NCBI GenBank assembly: GCA_964400545.1
Contig: CAYNUG010000077.1
Location: 1-10,404, forward strand
Source: UBA647 sp964400545
GTDB taxonomy: Bacteria; Acidobacteriota; Aminicenantia; UBA2199
Reading direction: 5' to 3'
DNA: 10,404 bases
Below the pieces are notes generated by a model, which was not told where the DNA came from, did not search any database, and saw nothing but the letters and a program-made list of their open reading frames with translations. Each line of letters starts with the position of its first letter. Within the stretch, counting starts at the first letter, position 1. This document shows positions 1 to 6,863 of the stretch, piece after piece. Position numbers and translations under genes: made by a program.

Positions 1-424
1 AAAAATAATTGGCGCATAAAAAATTTGAGGCAATGTTTTTGTTATATATTCTTCTCTTCAAACCATTTTCAGAAGCTATATATACATTTCCTGAAAATCT
101 ATAAACAAAAAAAGAACCATCAGGCGACCAGAACGGCCTCGGAGTTTTGCCGCGATTCCTTCTTCCTTTCCCACCCTCTACTGTGATTCCGTTTATTTTT
201 CTCCTAATCCCGCTATGCAGATAAAGTATCATCATATCAGGAGGTCGTGCATAAATAACCTTTCCGTTCCTGTTTCCTGAGAATGCGCTCCACATCTTGC
301 TGATTTTATGAATATCCACAGGGTCCTCTTTTTTTCTTGAATCGATCCATGGATTTTGATAGAAGAGAAAAAAGAGTAAAGGAATTATTAACAGAATGGG
401 AGAAAACTTGGTGAAAGGTTTCAT
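1..424 (-). CDS. Secreted WD40-like (PD40/TolB-type) beta-propeller protein, 3' end outside window
   Basis: Reading leftward from the ATG at 424, the frame stays open to the window edge, giving 141 codons of a longer protein. The first 22 residues are a short basic start followed by a Leu/Ile/Phe-rich stretch ending FFLFY, a typical Sec signal peptide or N-terminal anchor. After a charged linker comes a beta-propeller-like pattern: WSAFSGNRNGKVIYAR at about residues 45-60, and FWSPDGSFFVYRFSGNVYI at about 98-116. The SPDG turn followed by a strand and a second short strand is the signature of PD40 (WD40-like) repeats found in TolB and many periplasmic proteins. Such domains usually mediate protein or ligand binding; no catalytic residues are visible. 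The start is chosen for the signal peptide. The only purine-rich stretch, GAAAGG, lies one base from the ATG, too close to be a normal ribosome-binding site. It is divergent from the CoA-binding gene. The specific function is unknown. Confidence 0.75.
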   Translation of the reverse strand, partial: MKPFTKFSPILLIIPLLFFLFYQNPWIDSRKKEDPVDIHKISKMWSAFSGNRNGKVIYARPPDMMILYLHSGIRRKINGITVEGGKGRRNRGKTPRPFWSPDGSFFVYRFSGNVYIASENGLKRRIYNKNIASNFLCANYF

Positions 425-433
425 GCCTTTCGA

Positions 434-461
434 ATTTAACCCAATTGTAATTCAATGTCAA
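434..461 (-). promoter_or_regulatory. Predicted sigma-70-type promoter of the leftward PD40 gene
   Basis: On the minus strand a perfect TTGACA (461-456) is followed after 16 bases by TTAAAT (439-434, four of six matches to TATAAT). Transcription would start at about 426-428, only two to four bases before the ATG at 424, so the transcript would be nearly leaderless. This agrees with the lack of a properly spaced ribosome-binding site. The call rests on motif matching only. Confidence 0.45.
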
Positions 462-477
462 TCACAGAATATTGACA
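456..477. promoter_or_regulatory. Perfect inverted repeat spanning both divergent -35 boxes (candidate operator)
   Basis: TGTCAAT at 456-462 and ATTGACA at 471-477 are exact reverse complements separated by eight bases, a 22-bp dyad centred between the two divergent genes. Each arm contains one of the two outward-facing TTGACA boxes. The symmetry could simply reflect two consensus promoters placed back to back. It could also be the site of a dimeric regulator controlling both genes. No known regulator is recognised from the arms. Confidence 0.35.
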
Positions 478-499
478 ACCTAACCATTTCTGTTAACAT
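472..499 (+). promoter_or_regulatory. Predicted sigma-70-type promoter of the CoA-binding/M23 genes
   Basis: A perfect TTGACA at 472-477 is followed after 16 bases by TAACAT at 494-499 (four of six matches), preceded by TGT, an extended -10 element. The predicted transcription start falls at about 505-507, on or next to the ATG at 505. There is no purine-rich ribosome-binding site upstream of that ATG, so the mRNA is probably leaderless. Confidence 0.5.
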
Positions 500-504
500 T
501 AAAT

Positions 505-894
505 ATGGAGAAAATCATAAAAAATATAGCTCTTATCGGAGCTTCGGCAAATAAATCAAAGTATGGAAATATAATTTTAAAGGATCTTACAGCCAAGGGT
601 TATAATATTTTCCCGGTGCATCCTGCACTTGATAATATAGATGGGATAAAGGTCTATAAAACTCCTGAAGAGATCAAAGAGGAAGCTGACCTGTTTGTTT
701 TTGTAGTCTCTCCTTCAGTAGGGTTGGGAATAACAAAAAGACTTTATGAGCAGGGTCACAGGAAATTTTGGTATCAGCCGGGAGCACAAAGTAATGAAAT
801 ATCAGAGTTTCTTAAGAAAGATCCGACTGCAAAATTCAGTACAATCAGTTGTATAATGGTAAATACATCAGAATCGGGGGATCTGCTCTTCTGA
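505..894 (+). CDS. CoA-binding domain protein (YccU-like, CoA_binding_2 family)
   Basis: A 129-residue single-domain Rossmann-fold protein, probably cytoplasmic since it has no signal peptide. Strand 1 and the nucleotide loop are visible at residues 7-15 (NIALIGASA). A second strand, GYNIFPVHP, lies at 32-40, and DLFVFVVSP at 62-70 is the strand ending in the conserved Ser-Pro. WYQPGAQSNE at 89-98 is the conserved substrate-side loop, followed near the end by SCIMVN. This order and length match the small CoA-binding family related to the N-terminal domain of succinyl-CoA synthetase alpha. Members bind CoA or a related nucleotide, but their physiological role is mostly unknown. No ligase domain is present. 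The ATG at 505 has no Shine-Dalgarno and sits at the predicted transcription start. The M23 gene follows after 13 bases, suggesting cotranscription. Confidence 0.88.
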   Translation: MEKIIKNIALIGASANKSKYGNIILKDLTAKGYNIFPVHPALDNIDGIKVYKTPEEIKEEADLFVFVVSPSVGLGITKRLYEQGHRKFWYQPGAQSNEISEFLKKDPTAKFSTISCIMVNTSESGDLLF

Positions 895-907
895 TAATTG
901 GAAAGAT

Positions 908-3124
908 ATGAGGAAAAAATACATCTTTATACCTCTTGTAGTTCTTTTTCTTTCTATTCAAATAATTCCTGAGACCAAGATATTCAAATGGCCTCTGAAG
1001 ATCAGTAACGGTTATAGTTCTTCATTTCAGGAATTCCGGTCTGGACACTTTCACGGTGGTATAGACATAAGAACATTTCAAAAGACCGGATATTCTGTAC
1101 ATGCAGTTCGAGCAGGTTATATATACAAGATAAGATATGTAAGAAGAGGAAGCGGAAAAGGCATTTATATAAAGCATCGTAACGGACTTACATCCATCTA
1201 TTTTCATTTGAGCTATTTCAATGAAAAAATCAAAAGAATTATTGGCAGACTCCAAAAGATAAGAAAAAAAAAATATATAGGGAACTATATTCTTCAGAAG
1301 CCCATTTATGTTACTCAGGGTGAATTGATAGGTTATTCAGGAGAGACAGGGAGCGGATTTCCTCATCTTCATCTCGAAATAAGGGATAAGGAGAATGCTC
1401 ATATAAATCCATTTCCATTATTAAACTTCCCTAAAAAAGATAATAGAATCCCGGTATTAAAAAAGCTTCTTGTCAGATCGATAAATAATTCCAGTATAAA
1501 TGGAAGGGTAGGGGAATTTAGTTATAGATTTGTTAAAGAAAATAACAGGAATTATAAAATACCTGATAGAATTTATATTAACGGTGAGTATGAACTTGTA
1601 CTAAACACCTTTGATATTTCCGATTCGGGAAAATATGTCGCTCCGTCAAAACTTGAATTGTTCCTGAATGGAGAAAAGGTCTACAATATTGAATTCACCC
1701 GTTTTACATATGGGGACAATAATCAACTGGGTTTCGTTTATGACATGTTCTTTTCTTCATCCAGCTCATATTTCTACAACCTTTTCAATCAAACCGGATT
1801 TGTAATGTCGAAGGATAGCAGAACTGCAATTGATATTTTTAAATTGACAAAGATCGGAATAAATAATTTCAAGATCAAAGTATATGATAATTTTAATAAT
1901 TCTGTGTCCGGAAGATTTTCCATCCTGAGGTTTTCAAATCCTGTAATAAACATTGATCCTTCAGGTCTTAAAAAGACCAGGCAAAGTCTTATGATCACAG
2001 AATTCGAACCAGGGCCTTCCTCAAAGATAATTTTTCTTGTTTCTGATGAAACGGGGAAAGAGATCTTAAGAAAAGAACTTTCAGTAGAAGACATAATTAA
2101 GAACAAGATATTGAGAATACCCGGAATTGTAAGAAATCATCCTTTATTCACCAAATTTTTATTTTATTCCGGAGATAAATTTATCGCTAAGAAATGCTTT
2201 TCTTTTAACAATCATTATCTGAATGATATTTCCGATCTTGAGATTGAAAAGTTTATAAACAGGGATAATGTTGTCATCCGGATCAAGAACAGCAAAATAG
2301 GATCCAATAATATCATTCTGGAAGTACATCAAGGTAATGACAGGAAATCTTTCTTTCCGGAATTTGATTCAGAAGGATTGTTTTTCAGTTTTAAACCTTT
2401 AAATTTTAAAACTATGGTTAATCTGAATTTTTCAATCTTCAACAATATGGAACTAACGGCACAGGTCCAGAAGAATATTGATCTTATAAAGATCTCAGAT
2501 GGGAGAAAACAATCTTTAGGTTTTCAAGGCTTTGAAATATATTTTGCCGAGCGATCAGTAAGAGAAGATAAAGCCCTGCTTGTAGAAAATGTATCTTATA
2601 AATCCTCGTATCCTGTTCTTTCTCCTCAATACAGGATCTCTCCGTATACATTTCCTTTTCTGGATACTGTTCTTATTAAATTCAAGAATAAGGTGAAGGA
2701 TCCGGAACAAACAGGTATATTCAAATATTCACTTAAAAGTAAAAAATGGTTTTATATATCAACATCAATAAAAAAAGATGAAGGGACCTTTGTTTCGAGA
2801 CTTCTGACGGCAGGTGTTTTTTCTCTGATGAGAGATATTTTCAAACCAAAAATATATTTCAAAAGACCACGAAAACTGACAAGGAAGAATCTTGGAAATT
2901 TTAAGATCATAATAACCGATAAGGGAAAAGGAGTTGATTATACAAAGATAAATAGTTTCCTTAACGGGAAACCTGTTTTGTCTGAATATGATCCTGACTG
3001 GAGAACACTTGAGATCGAAAATTTCAATAAGAAGGTCAAAAAAGGCTGGAATAGCATTGAGATAAATCTAAAAGATCGTGCCGGAAATTATTCTTCCAGA
3101 ACTACCCAATTCAAAGTTGAATAG
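908..3124 (+). CDS. Secreted M23 (LytM/NlpD-type) metallopeptidase with long beta-rich C-terminal region
   Basis: A 738-residue protein with an N-terminal signal peptide (basic MRKK, hydrophobic residues about 5-20). The peptidase domain spans about residues 28-170. Its zinc ligands are visible: His49 and Asp53 in HGGID, and the HLH pair His153/His155. His100 in the IYFHL strand matches the additional catalytic histidine of the family. All active-site residues are present, so it is probably an active periplasmic endopeptidase cutting peptidoglycan cross-bridges or stem peptides, rather than a degenerate NlpD/EnvC-type activator. The remaining 570 residues are beta-strand-rich with no recognised enzyme motif. 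The end, about residues 645-738, looks like an Ig-like sandwich (DKGKGVDYTKI, then RAGNYSSRTTQF). M23 domains with large beta-rich tails are common in FCB and Acidobacteria-like lineages. A weak ribosome-binding site, GGAAAG, lies just upstream. The stop is TAG. Confidence 0.9.
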   Translation: MRKKYIFIPLVVLFLSIQIIPETKIFKWPLKISNGYSSSFQEFRSGHFHGGIDIRTFQKTGYSVHAVRAGYIYKIRYVRRGSGKGIYIKHRNGLTSIYFHLSYFNEKIKRIIGRLQKIRKKKYIGNYILQKPIYVTQGELIGYSGETGSGFPHLHLEIRDKENAHINPFPLLNFPKKDNRIPVLKKLLVRSINNSSINGRVGEFSYRFVKENNRNYKIPDRIYINGEYELVLNTFDISDSGKYVAPSKLELFLNGEKVYNIEFTRFTYGDNNQLGFVYDMFFSSSSSYFYNLFNQTGFVMSKDSRTAIDIFKLTKIGINNFKIKVYDNFNNSVSGRFSILRFSNPVINIDPSGLKKTRQSLMITEFEPGPSSKIIFLVSDETGKEILRKELSVEDIIKNKILRIPGIVRNHPLFTKFLFYSGDKFIAKKCFSFNNHYLNDISDLEIEKFINRDNVVIRIKNSKIGSNNIILEVHQGNDRKSFFPEFDSEGLFFSFKPLNFKTMVNLNFSIFNNMELTAQVQKNIDLIKISDGRKQSLGFQGFEIYFAERSVREDKALLVENVSYKSSYPVLSPQYRISPYTFPFLDTVLIKFKNKVKDPEQTGIFKYSLKSKKWFYISTSIKKDEGTFVSRLLTAGVFSLMRDIFKPKIYFKRPRKLTRKNLGNFKIIITDKGKGVDYTKINSFLNGKPVLSEYDPDWRTLEIENFNKKVKKGWNSIEINLKDRAGNYSSRTTQFKVE

Positions 3125-3143
3125 TTTGACCTGAGACAGATAT

Positions 3144-3149
3144 TATAAT
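3144..3149 (+). promoter_or_regulatory. Consensus TATAAT -10 element just upstream of the PAP2 start
   Basis: A perfect TATAAT lies 10 bases before the ATG at 3160, putting a transcription start at about 3156-3157 and leaving a leader of only a few bases. No Shine-Dalgarno is present, so this would be a third leaderless start in the window. The -35 is weak: TTGACC at 3126-3131 is only 12 bases upstream of the -10, and positions with a proper spacer hold no good match. A short palindrome (TAATA-G-TATTA, 3146-3156) overlaps the element. Confidence 0.35.
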
Positions 3150-3159
3150 AGTATTACTG

Positions 3160-3432
3160 ATGCTTAAAAAACAAATCTCTTTTTTGATTATATTAATTTT
3201 TTTTATAAATTTTATTCCTGTTTTCGGACAAGATACGAAAGAATATAAAGATAATTATGATGTCAGATCCAAATCATCTGAAAAAAGTGACGAACCATTT
3301 TTCAAGGCTCTGCTCAAAGATGAAGCTGAAATCTGGTCATCGCCTTTAAGATTTTCACTAAAGGACTGGGCCATTGTTGCCGGAATATCTGCATTTACGG
3401 GATATCTGATCGCAAATGATGAAGCAATATAA
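3160..3432 (+). CDS. N-terminal fragment of the PAP2 protein ending at the in-frame TAA
   Basis: As read, translation from the ATG at 3160 yields 90 residues: a signal peptide (about 1-23), a Ser/Lys/Glu-rich linker, and a hydrophobic segment at about residues 69-85. It has no catalytic residues and would be nonfunctional as a phosphatase. It has no Shine-Dalgarno; the start is supported by the signal peptide. Confidence 0.4.
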   Translation: MLKKQISFLIILIFFINFIPVFGQDTKEYKDNYDVRSKSSEKSDEPFFKALLKDEAEIWSSPLRFSLKDWAIVAGISAFTGYLIANDEAI

Positions 3433-3489
3433 AGCAGATTCAAAGCATACCAGGATAAGAACAGTTGGGTCAGCGATCTGAGTCCTGCT

Positions 3490-4038
3490 ATGACCCTTCT
3501 CGGTGATGGCAATGTAAGTCTGGGTATTTCCTGTCTTTTTTACATATCGGGACTTATAACTAAGGACAGTAAAGCAAAAGATACGGGGAAACTTGTTCTT
3601 ATGAGCCTTATACATTCAGGGATAGTAGTCCAGATATTAAAGCATCTTACTGGAAGGCAAAGACCTCAGGCAGAAAATGGAATTGACAGTTGGGCAGGTC
3701 CATCGGGTTTCTTTAAACGTTATAAAGATAACAGGGATATGTTCTATGATGCTTTTCCTTCAGGTCATACAATTACAGTATGGTCAACTGCAACCGTTAT
3801 TGCTCATCAATATAACAAATCATTGATAGTCCCGGTCATAAGTTATGGTCTTGCTACTCTGTCAGGACTTTCAAGAGTTACTGAGGACAAGCATTGGATG
3901 TCCGATGTCTTTTTCGGTGCGGTACTCGGTTTTGCTATTGGAAAATTTATTTATAAAAAAAGATCGAATAAGTTTTTTATAACACCAATAACCGACAATG
4001 GAAAAACAGGAATTAATCTTGGTTTTATCTTAAGGTGA
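3490..4038 (+). CDS. Catalytic C-terminal fragment of the PAP2 phosphatase
   Basis: The first ATG after the in-frame stop is at 3490. Opening there gives 182 residues containing every PAP2 catalytic motif (KHLTGRQRP, FPSGHT, SRVTEDKHWMSD) and several hydrophobic segments. It lacks the signal peptide and the first membrane-proximal region, and no ribosome-binding site precedes 3490. Independent expression is therefore doubtful; the segment is better read as the rest of the interrupted gene. The C-terminus (ITPITDNGKTGINLGFIL) runs intact to a TGA that overlaps the ribosome-binding site of the next gene. Confidence 0.45.
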   Translation: MTLLGDGNVSLGISCLFYISGLITKDSKAKDTGKLVLMSLIHSGIVVQILKHLTGRQRPQAENGIDSWAGPSGFFKRYKDNRDMFYDAFPSGHTITVWSTATVIAHQYNKSLIVPVISYGLATLSGLSRVTEDKHWMSDVFFGAVLGFAIGKFIYKKRSNKFFITPITDNGKTGINLGFILR

Positions 4039-4044
4039 AAATAA

Positions 4045-6417
4045 ATGAAACAATTCATCATAATATTAGTATTATTTTTGATCATTTCCCCGATTGCAAA
4101 TGCAAGTAATAGTTTTGAAGCTTATAATATATTTGTTTTTAATGAGTTCATGTTCAACTTTCTTCCGGGTTCTTTTTTCCCCAATTTTTTTCTTGAAAAC
4201 TACGCTCCTGATATAACACTTTTGACAGAGGAGAATAATGGTTTCTCGCATATCGATAACCCTCGCGTCTATTTTGAAGGAGAATCATATATTAATTTTA
4301 ACTGGAATTATGATGAATTTAATATAAATTCAGCACTGGATCCCGGTAGAGCTGCTATCATTTTCCCTTTCTCATCCTATTCAAAATATACATTAAAAGG
4401 ACATTCCGGCATGGCAACCGATCCGGGACTTTTCATTTCATCCGCAAACTTAAATAAGAACTATTCATACGGAATTATATCATCCGTATATTCCGATATG
4501 GGTTCTTATACACCGTTAGGTCCTATAATGATCCAGCCCGAGCATCCTTCCTTAAGAGATGAAATGTTATATTCCACAAGACGAAAAATAGTCAATAACT
4601 ATTTTATTGATTATATGATAAGCCGTAAACTTGCCGGAGGTTTGATATCCCTTTCTTTTGATAATTACTATATAAAAAGAGCTTTTAATGATTTCGGAAA
4701 AATAGATGAACAATTTGAAGAGAATGGCAATTATCTTGTTTTAGGGATCAATTATAAAAAAAAGACGAAAAATGGAAATTATGAAATACTTGGAGGAATT
4801 AACAGTTTAAAAAGAGATAATGAATTTTCAGAATTGGGAAGACTCCCGGGAGATACATTAAAAAAGAAGATCAATTCATATATTGCCGGATTTAAATATA
4901 GAGGAAAAAAACTTTTCTTTTTGACGTCTCTTATTCATGAAAACTCAGATCAGAATCCGGTTTCTGACACCAGTTCTTCAAACATTTTTGATAATGACGG
5001 TGATGATATCTTCAAGTTGAACAGATATGGGAAATTCTCAGCTACCATATTTTCAACGGAGATCTTCTTTCCGATAATAAAAGAAAAAGTATTCGATCTG
5101 GGTGTTTTCGCTAAGTCAAGATTAAGTATTCTTTCTTCATCGGGATATGATGCAAATCATAATCTGGTGTATGCAGGAAATTCACCATATCAGGTCTTTT
5201 TATATGACGAGAGCGAGAACTATACAAATAGTAATTACAATTTTAGAACAGGAATGAACTTCAGTTTATCGATAGGGAAATCCGCTGCTATAAAAGGTGA
5301 TGCATATCTTAATATGTCTTCTCTGCAGTTTGATTCGGGAATAAATAATGTTAGTTTTAATGATTTTGGATTTGATATAGGATTTCATACAACAACTGAG
5401 AATTCTTCCTTTTATTTCAATGCAGGGAGAACCCCTGGGAAGATAAAAGAAAATGTGAATTATTTTCTGGAAACATCAGGACCTTCAGGAGCAATATATT
5501 ACTGGACTGATATTAATAATGACAATATTTATCAGAAAGGTGAGGAATCAGGTTTGTATGGCTACACTGGAGGCAGATATCATACAGTTGACGATAAAAT
5601 GCATAATCCCGTTACTAATAGTGTATTGTTGCTTTATTCTACAAAAATTTCCAGAAATTTTTTCTTTAATCTAAAAGCTCTCTATAAACAGTTTCTTAAT
5701 AATCCATGGGTTCTTTATAATGGAGAATATGGATTTTCACAAAAAGTGAATGGACTTGATCTCTATTTTATTGATTCTCCTATTGAGAATTATTCACTTA
5801 CAAATCATCAATTTGATAAAGATCCGTTCTACGCAGAGCTTTTATTGAATTTTTCTGGAAGAGTGAAAGAAAGATGGTTCTTTTCCTTTTCTTTTATGGC
5901 TCATATGGGGATGGGTTATACAGCTTTCGGGAATGGTCCTAACTCAAATGATATTGGTATTATAAATGAATCGATGGGAGATCCCAATTCGTGGATAAAC
6001 GGATTTGGAAGGGTAGATGGCGACAGAGGTTTTGTTTCAAAACTTAACTTTGGATATTTTCTTTCAAAAAAACTTTTTCTTGGAATGAGTATAAAATACA
6101 GGGATGGTGATCCCTTTGCTTTTTTGAACAGTGAATATAAAAACAATCAGTGGATATTGTATTACAGCACTATCAAAGCAGAAAACGAAAAGGGTATCAA
6201 AGGAGGCCCCCGAGAAGATTATGTCTCGGATATCAGTTTGAAACTATCATATTCCTTCAAAATATTTAAGAAAAATGTCAGATTAGGATTGTCATTATTT
6301 AATATTCTGGACTTTGGAAGTGAGTTGTCTGAATATGTTTTTTCAGGAGGAGAAAGATATTCTCTTGAAATGCAGATACCGAAAAGTCTCAGGTTGAGTC
6401 TTGCTTTTGAACTTTGA
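4045..6417 (+). CDS. Outer-membrane beta-barrel protein, TonB-dependent-receptor-like, no clear plug domain
   Basis: A 790-residue protein with a signal peptide (about residues 1-20, ending ANAS). The rest is a succession of alternating hydrophobic/polar, aromatic-rich strands separated by Asn/Gly/Asp-rich loops, as in outer-membrane barrels. The C-terminus (LGLSLFNILDFGSE, then RYSLEMQIPKSLRLSLAFEL) closely resembles the last strands of TonB-dependent receptors. A canonical TonB box, a carboxypeptidase-like domain and a plug are not evident; residues about 70-135 could be a reduced plug. Two acidic loops look like calcium sites: DNDGDD at 316-321, and an EF-hand-spaced loop with D489, N491, D493 and E500. 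The ribosome-binding site AAGGTG overlaps the stop of the PAP2 gene, so translation may be coupled. The transported substrate is unknown. A TonB-independent channel or a surface-assembly protein is an alternative. Confidence 0.7.
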   Translation: MKQFIIILVLFLIISPIANASNSFEAYNIFVFNEFMFNFLPGSFFPNFFLENYAPDITLLTEENNGFSHIDNPRVYFEGESYINFNWNYDEFNINSALDPGRAAIIFPFSSYSKYTLKGHSGMATDPGLFISSANLNKNYSYGIISSVYSDMGSYTPLGPIMIQPEHPSLRDEMLYSTRRKIVNNYFIDYMISRKLAGGLISLSFDNYYIKRAFNDFGKIDEQFEENGNYLVLGINYKKKTKNGNYEILGGINSLKRDNEFSELGRLPGDTLKKKINSYIAGFKYRGKKLFFLTSLIHENSDQNPVSDTSSSNIFDNDGDDIFKLNRYGKFSATIFSTEIFFPIIKEKVFDLGVFAKSRLSILSSSGYDANHNLVYAGNSPYQVFLYDESENYTNSNYNFRTGMNFSLSIGKSAAIKGDAYLNMSSLQFDSGINNVSFNDFGFDIGFHTTTENSSFYFNAGRTPGKIKENVNYFLETSGPSGAIYYWTDINNDNIYQKGEESGLYGYTGGRYHTVDDKMHNPVTNSVLLLYSTKISRNFFFNLKALYKQFLNNPWVLYNGEYGFSQKVNGLDLYFIDSPIENYSLTNHQFDKDPFYAELLLNFSGRVKERWFFSFSFMAHMGMGYTAFGNGPNSNDIGIINESMGDPNSWINGFGRVDGDRGFVSKLNFGYFLSKKLFLGMSIKYRDGDPFAFLNSEYKNNQWILYYSTIKAENEKGIKGGPREDYVSDISLKLSYSFKIFKKNVRLGLSLFNILDFGSELSEYVFSGGERYSLEMQIPKSLRLSLAFEL

Positions 6418-6506
6418 TTTGAAAGTATTTCTATGCTAACATTCTAATGGTTGAAAGTTTATAAATAGTTGGAATTATTTAAAAAAAATATATTTATTGA
6501 GGTAAA
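6418..6506 (+). promoter_or_regulatory. AT-rich spacer, probable promoter region of tatAC
   Basis: This 89-bp gap holds several weak promoter-like hexamers: TATAAA at 6460-6465 without a good -35, TTGGAA at 6469-6474, and TATATT at 6489-6494 at too short a spacing from it. No single pair is convincing. The region ends with a good ribosome-binding site (GAGG at 6499-6502) four bases before the tatA ATG. No terminator hairpin for the upstream barrel gene was found, so readthrough is possible. Confidence 0.3.
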
Positions 6507-6863
6507 ATGTTCGGATCAATAGGTTTTCCTGAAATAGTAATGATAATGCTTGTAATCCTAATGCTGTTCGGCCCAAAAAAATTACCAGAGATCGCAAAAC
6601 TACTTGGGAATACGATAAGAGAATTTAAACGGACCATAAATGATGCGAAAGCTACTATACAGGAAGAAATAGATAAAACAGATATCGGTGATGATATTAA
6701 ACAGATCGCAGATGATCTTAAAGAAGTTACTAATCTAAAAACTGATTTAAAGAACTCGATAAAAGATGAATTTAATAGTTTTGATTTTACTGATGATATT
6801 AAGAAAACAAAAGATGATATCGAAAGTGCAGTGGAGGATTTAGATGAAAGTAAAAGCAAGTGA
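6507..6863 (+). CDS. tatA: Twin-arginine translocase subunit TatA/TatB family
   Basis: A 118-residue protein with the standard layout: a short N-terminal region with Glu9, one transmembrane helix at about residues 7-21, the Phe21-Gly22 hinge, then the amphipathic helix starting PKKLPEIAKLLGNTIREFK. TatA oligomers form the export pore for folded, twin-arginine-signal proteins in the inner membrane. The hinge combines the TatA-type Phe-Gly with the Gly-Pro more typical of TatB, as often seen where one protein serves both roles. The C-terminal 75 residues are longer and more acidic than in a short TatA, with repeated Asp-Asp-Ile and Asp-Asp-Leu spacing in a likely helical charged tail. The ribosome-binding site is GAGG. 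The last 20 bases overlap tatC. No separate tatB is in the window. Confidence 0.93.
   Translation: MFGSIGFPEIVMIMLVILMLFGPKKLPEIAKLLGNTIREFKRTINDAKATIQEEIDKTDIGDDIKQIADDLKEVTNLKTDLKNSIKDEFNSFDFTDDIKKTKDDIESAVEDLDESKSK

Larger units (their letters stand above)
3160..4038 (+). pseudogene. PAP2-family phosphatase gene interrupted by one in-frame TAA
   Basis: One reading frame of 293 codons is broken by a single TAA at 3430-3432 (codon 91), with no frame change. The N-terminal part has a signal peptide (LIILIFFINFIPVFG, then Gln) and a conserved-looking segment, SPLRFSLKDWAIVAGI, leading to NDEAI just before the stop. Past the stop the frame continues as SRFKAYQDKNSWVSDLSP into the PAP2 core. 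All three catalytic motifs are intact: K161-x6-R168-P169, P200-S-G-H203, and S238-R239-x5-H245-x3-D249. A periplasmic phosphatase acting on lipid phosphates or undecaprenyl pyrophosphate is the family expectation; the substrate is not determined. The intact motifs argue for a recent nonsense mutation, a sequencing error, or suppression of the stop. CAA, GAA or AAA to TAA would each explain it by one base change. The barrel gene begins seven bases downstream. Confidence 0.75.

Noticed and set aside
1022..1255. Leftward frame inside the M23 peptidase domain
   Set aside because: It overlaps the catalytic motifs of the real gene, has no ribosome-binding site and its translation resembles nothing known.
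3126..3149. TTGACC plus TATAAT as a full promoter before the PAP2 gene
   Set aside because: The spacer is only 12 bases, too short for normal sigma-70 recognition; only the -10 element was kept, at low confidence.
3430..3432. Reassignment of TAA as a sense codon
   Set aside because: No other long gene in the window has an internal TAA, although AT-rich coding would be expected to use it often if it were sense. The DUF1641-like gene ends at TAA (8486-8488), followed at once by a strong ribosome-binding site and a new gene, so TAA acts as a stop.
6418..6506. Terminator for the outer-membrane barrel gene
   Set aside because: The best candidate, AACATT facing AATGGTT near 6438-6453, has a bulge and a two-base loop and no T-run after it.
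6494..6859. 121-codon open frame antisense to tatA
   Set aside because: It lies exactly opposite a clear tatA gene, has a low-complexity Ser/Ile/Leu composition typical of shadow translation, and shows no recognisable motif.
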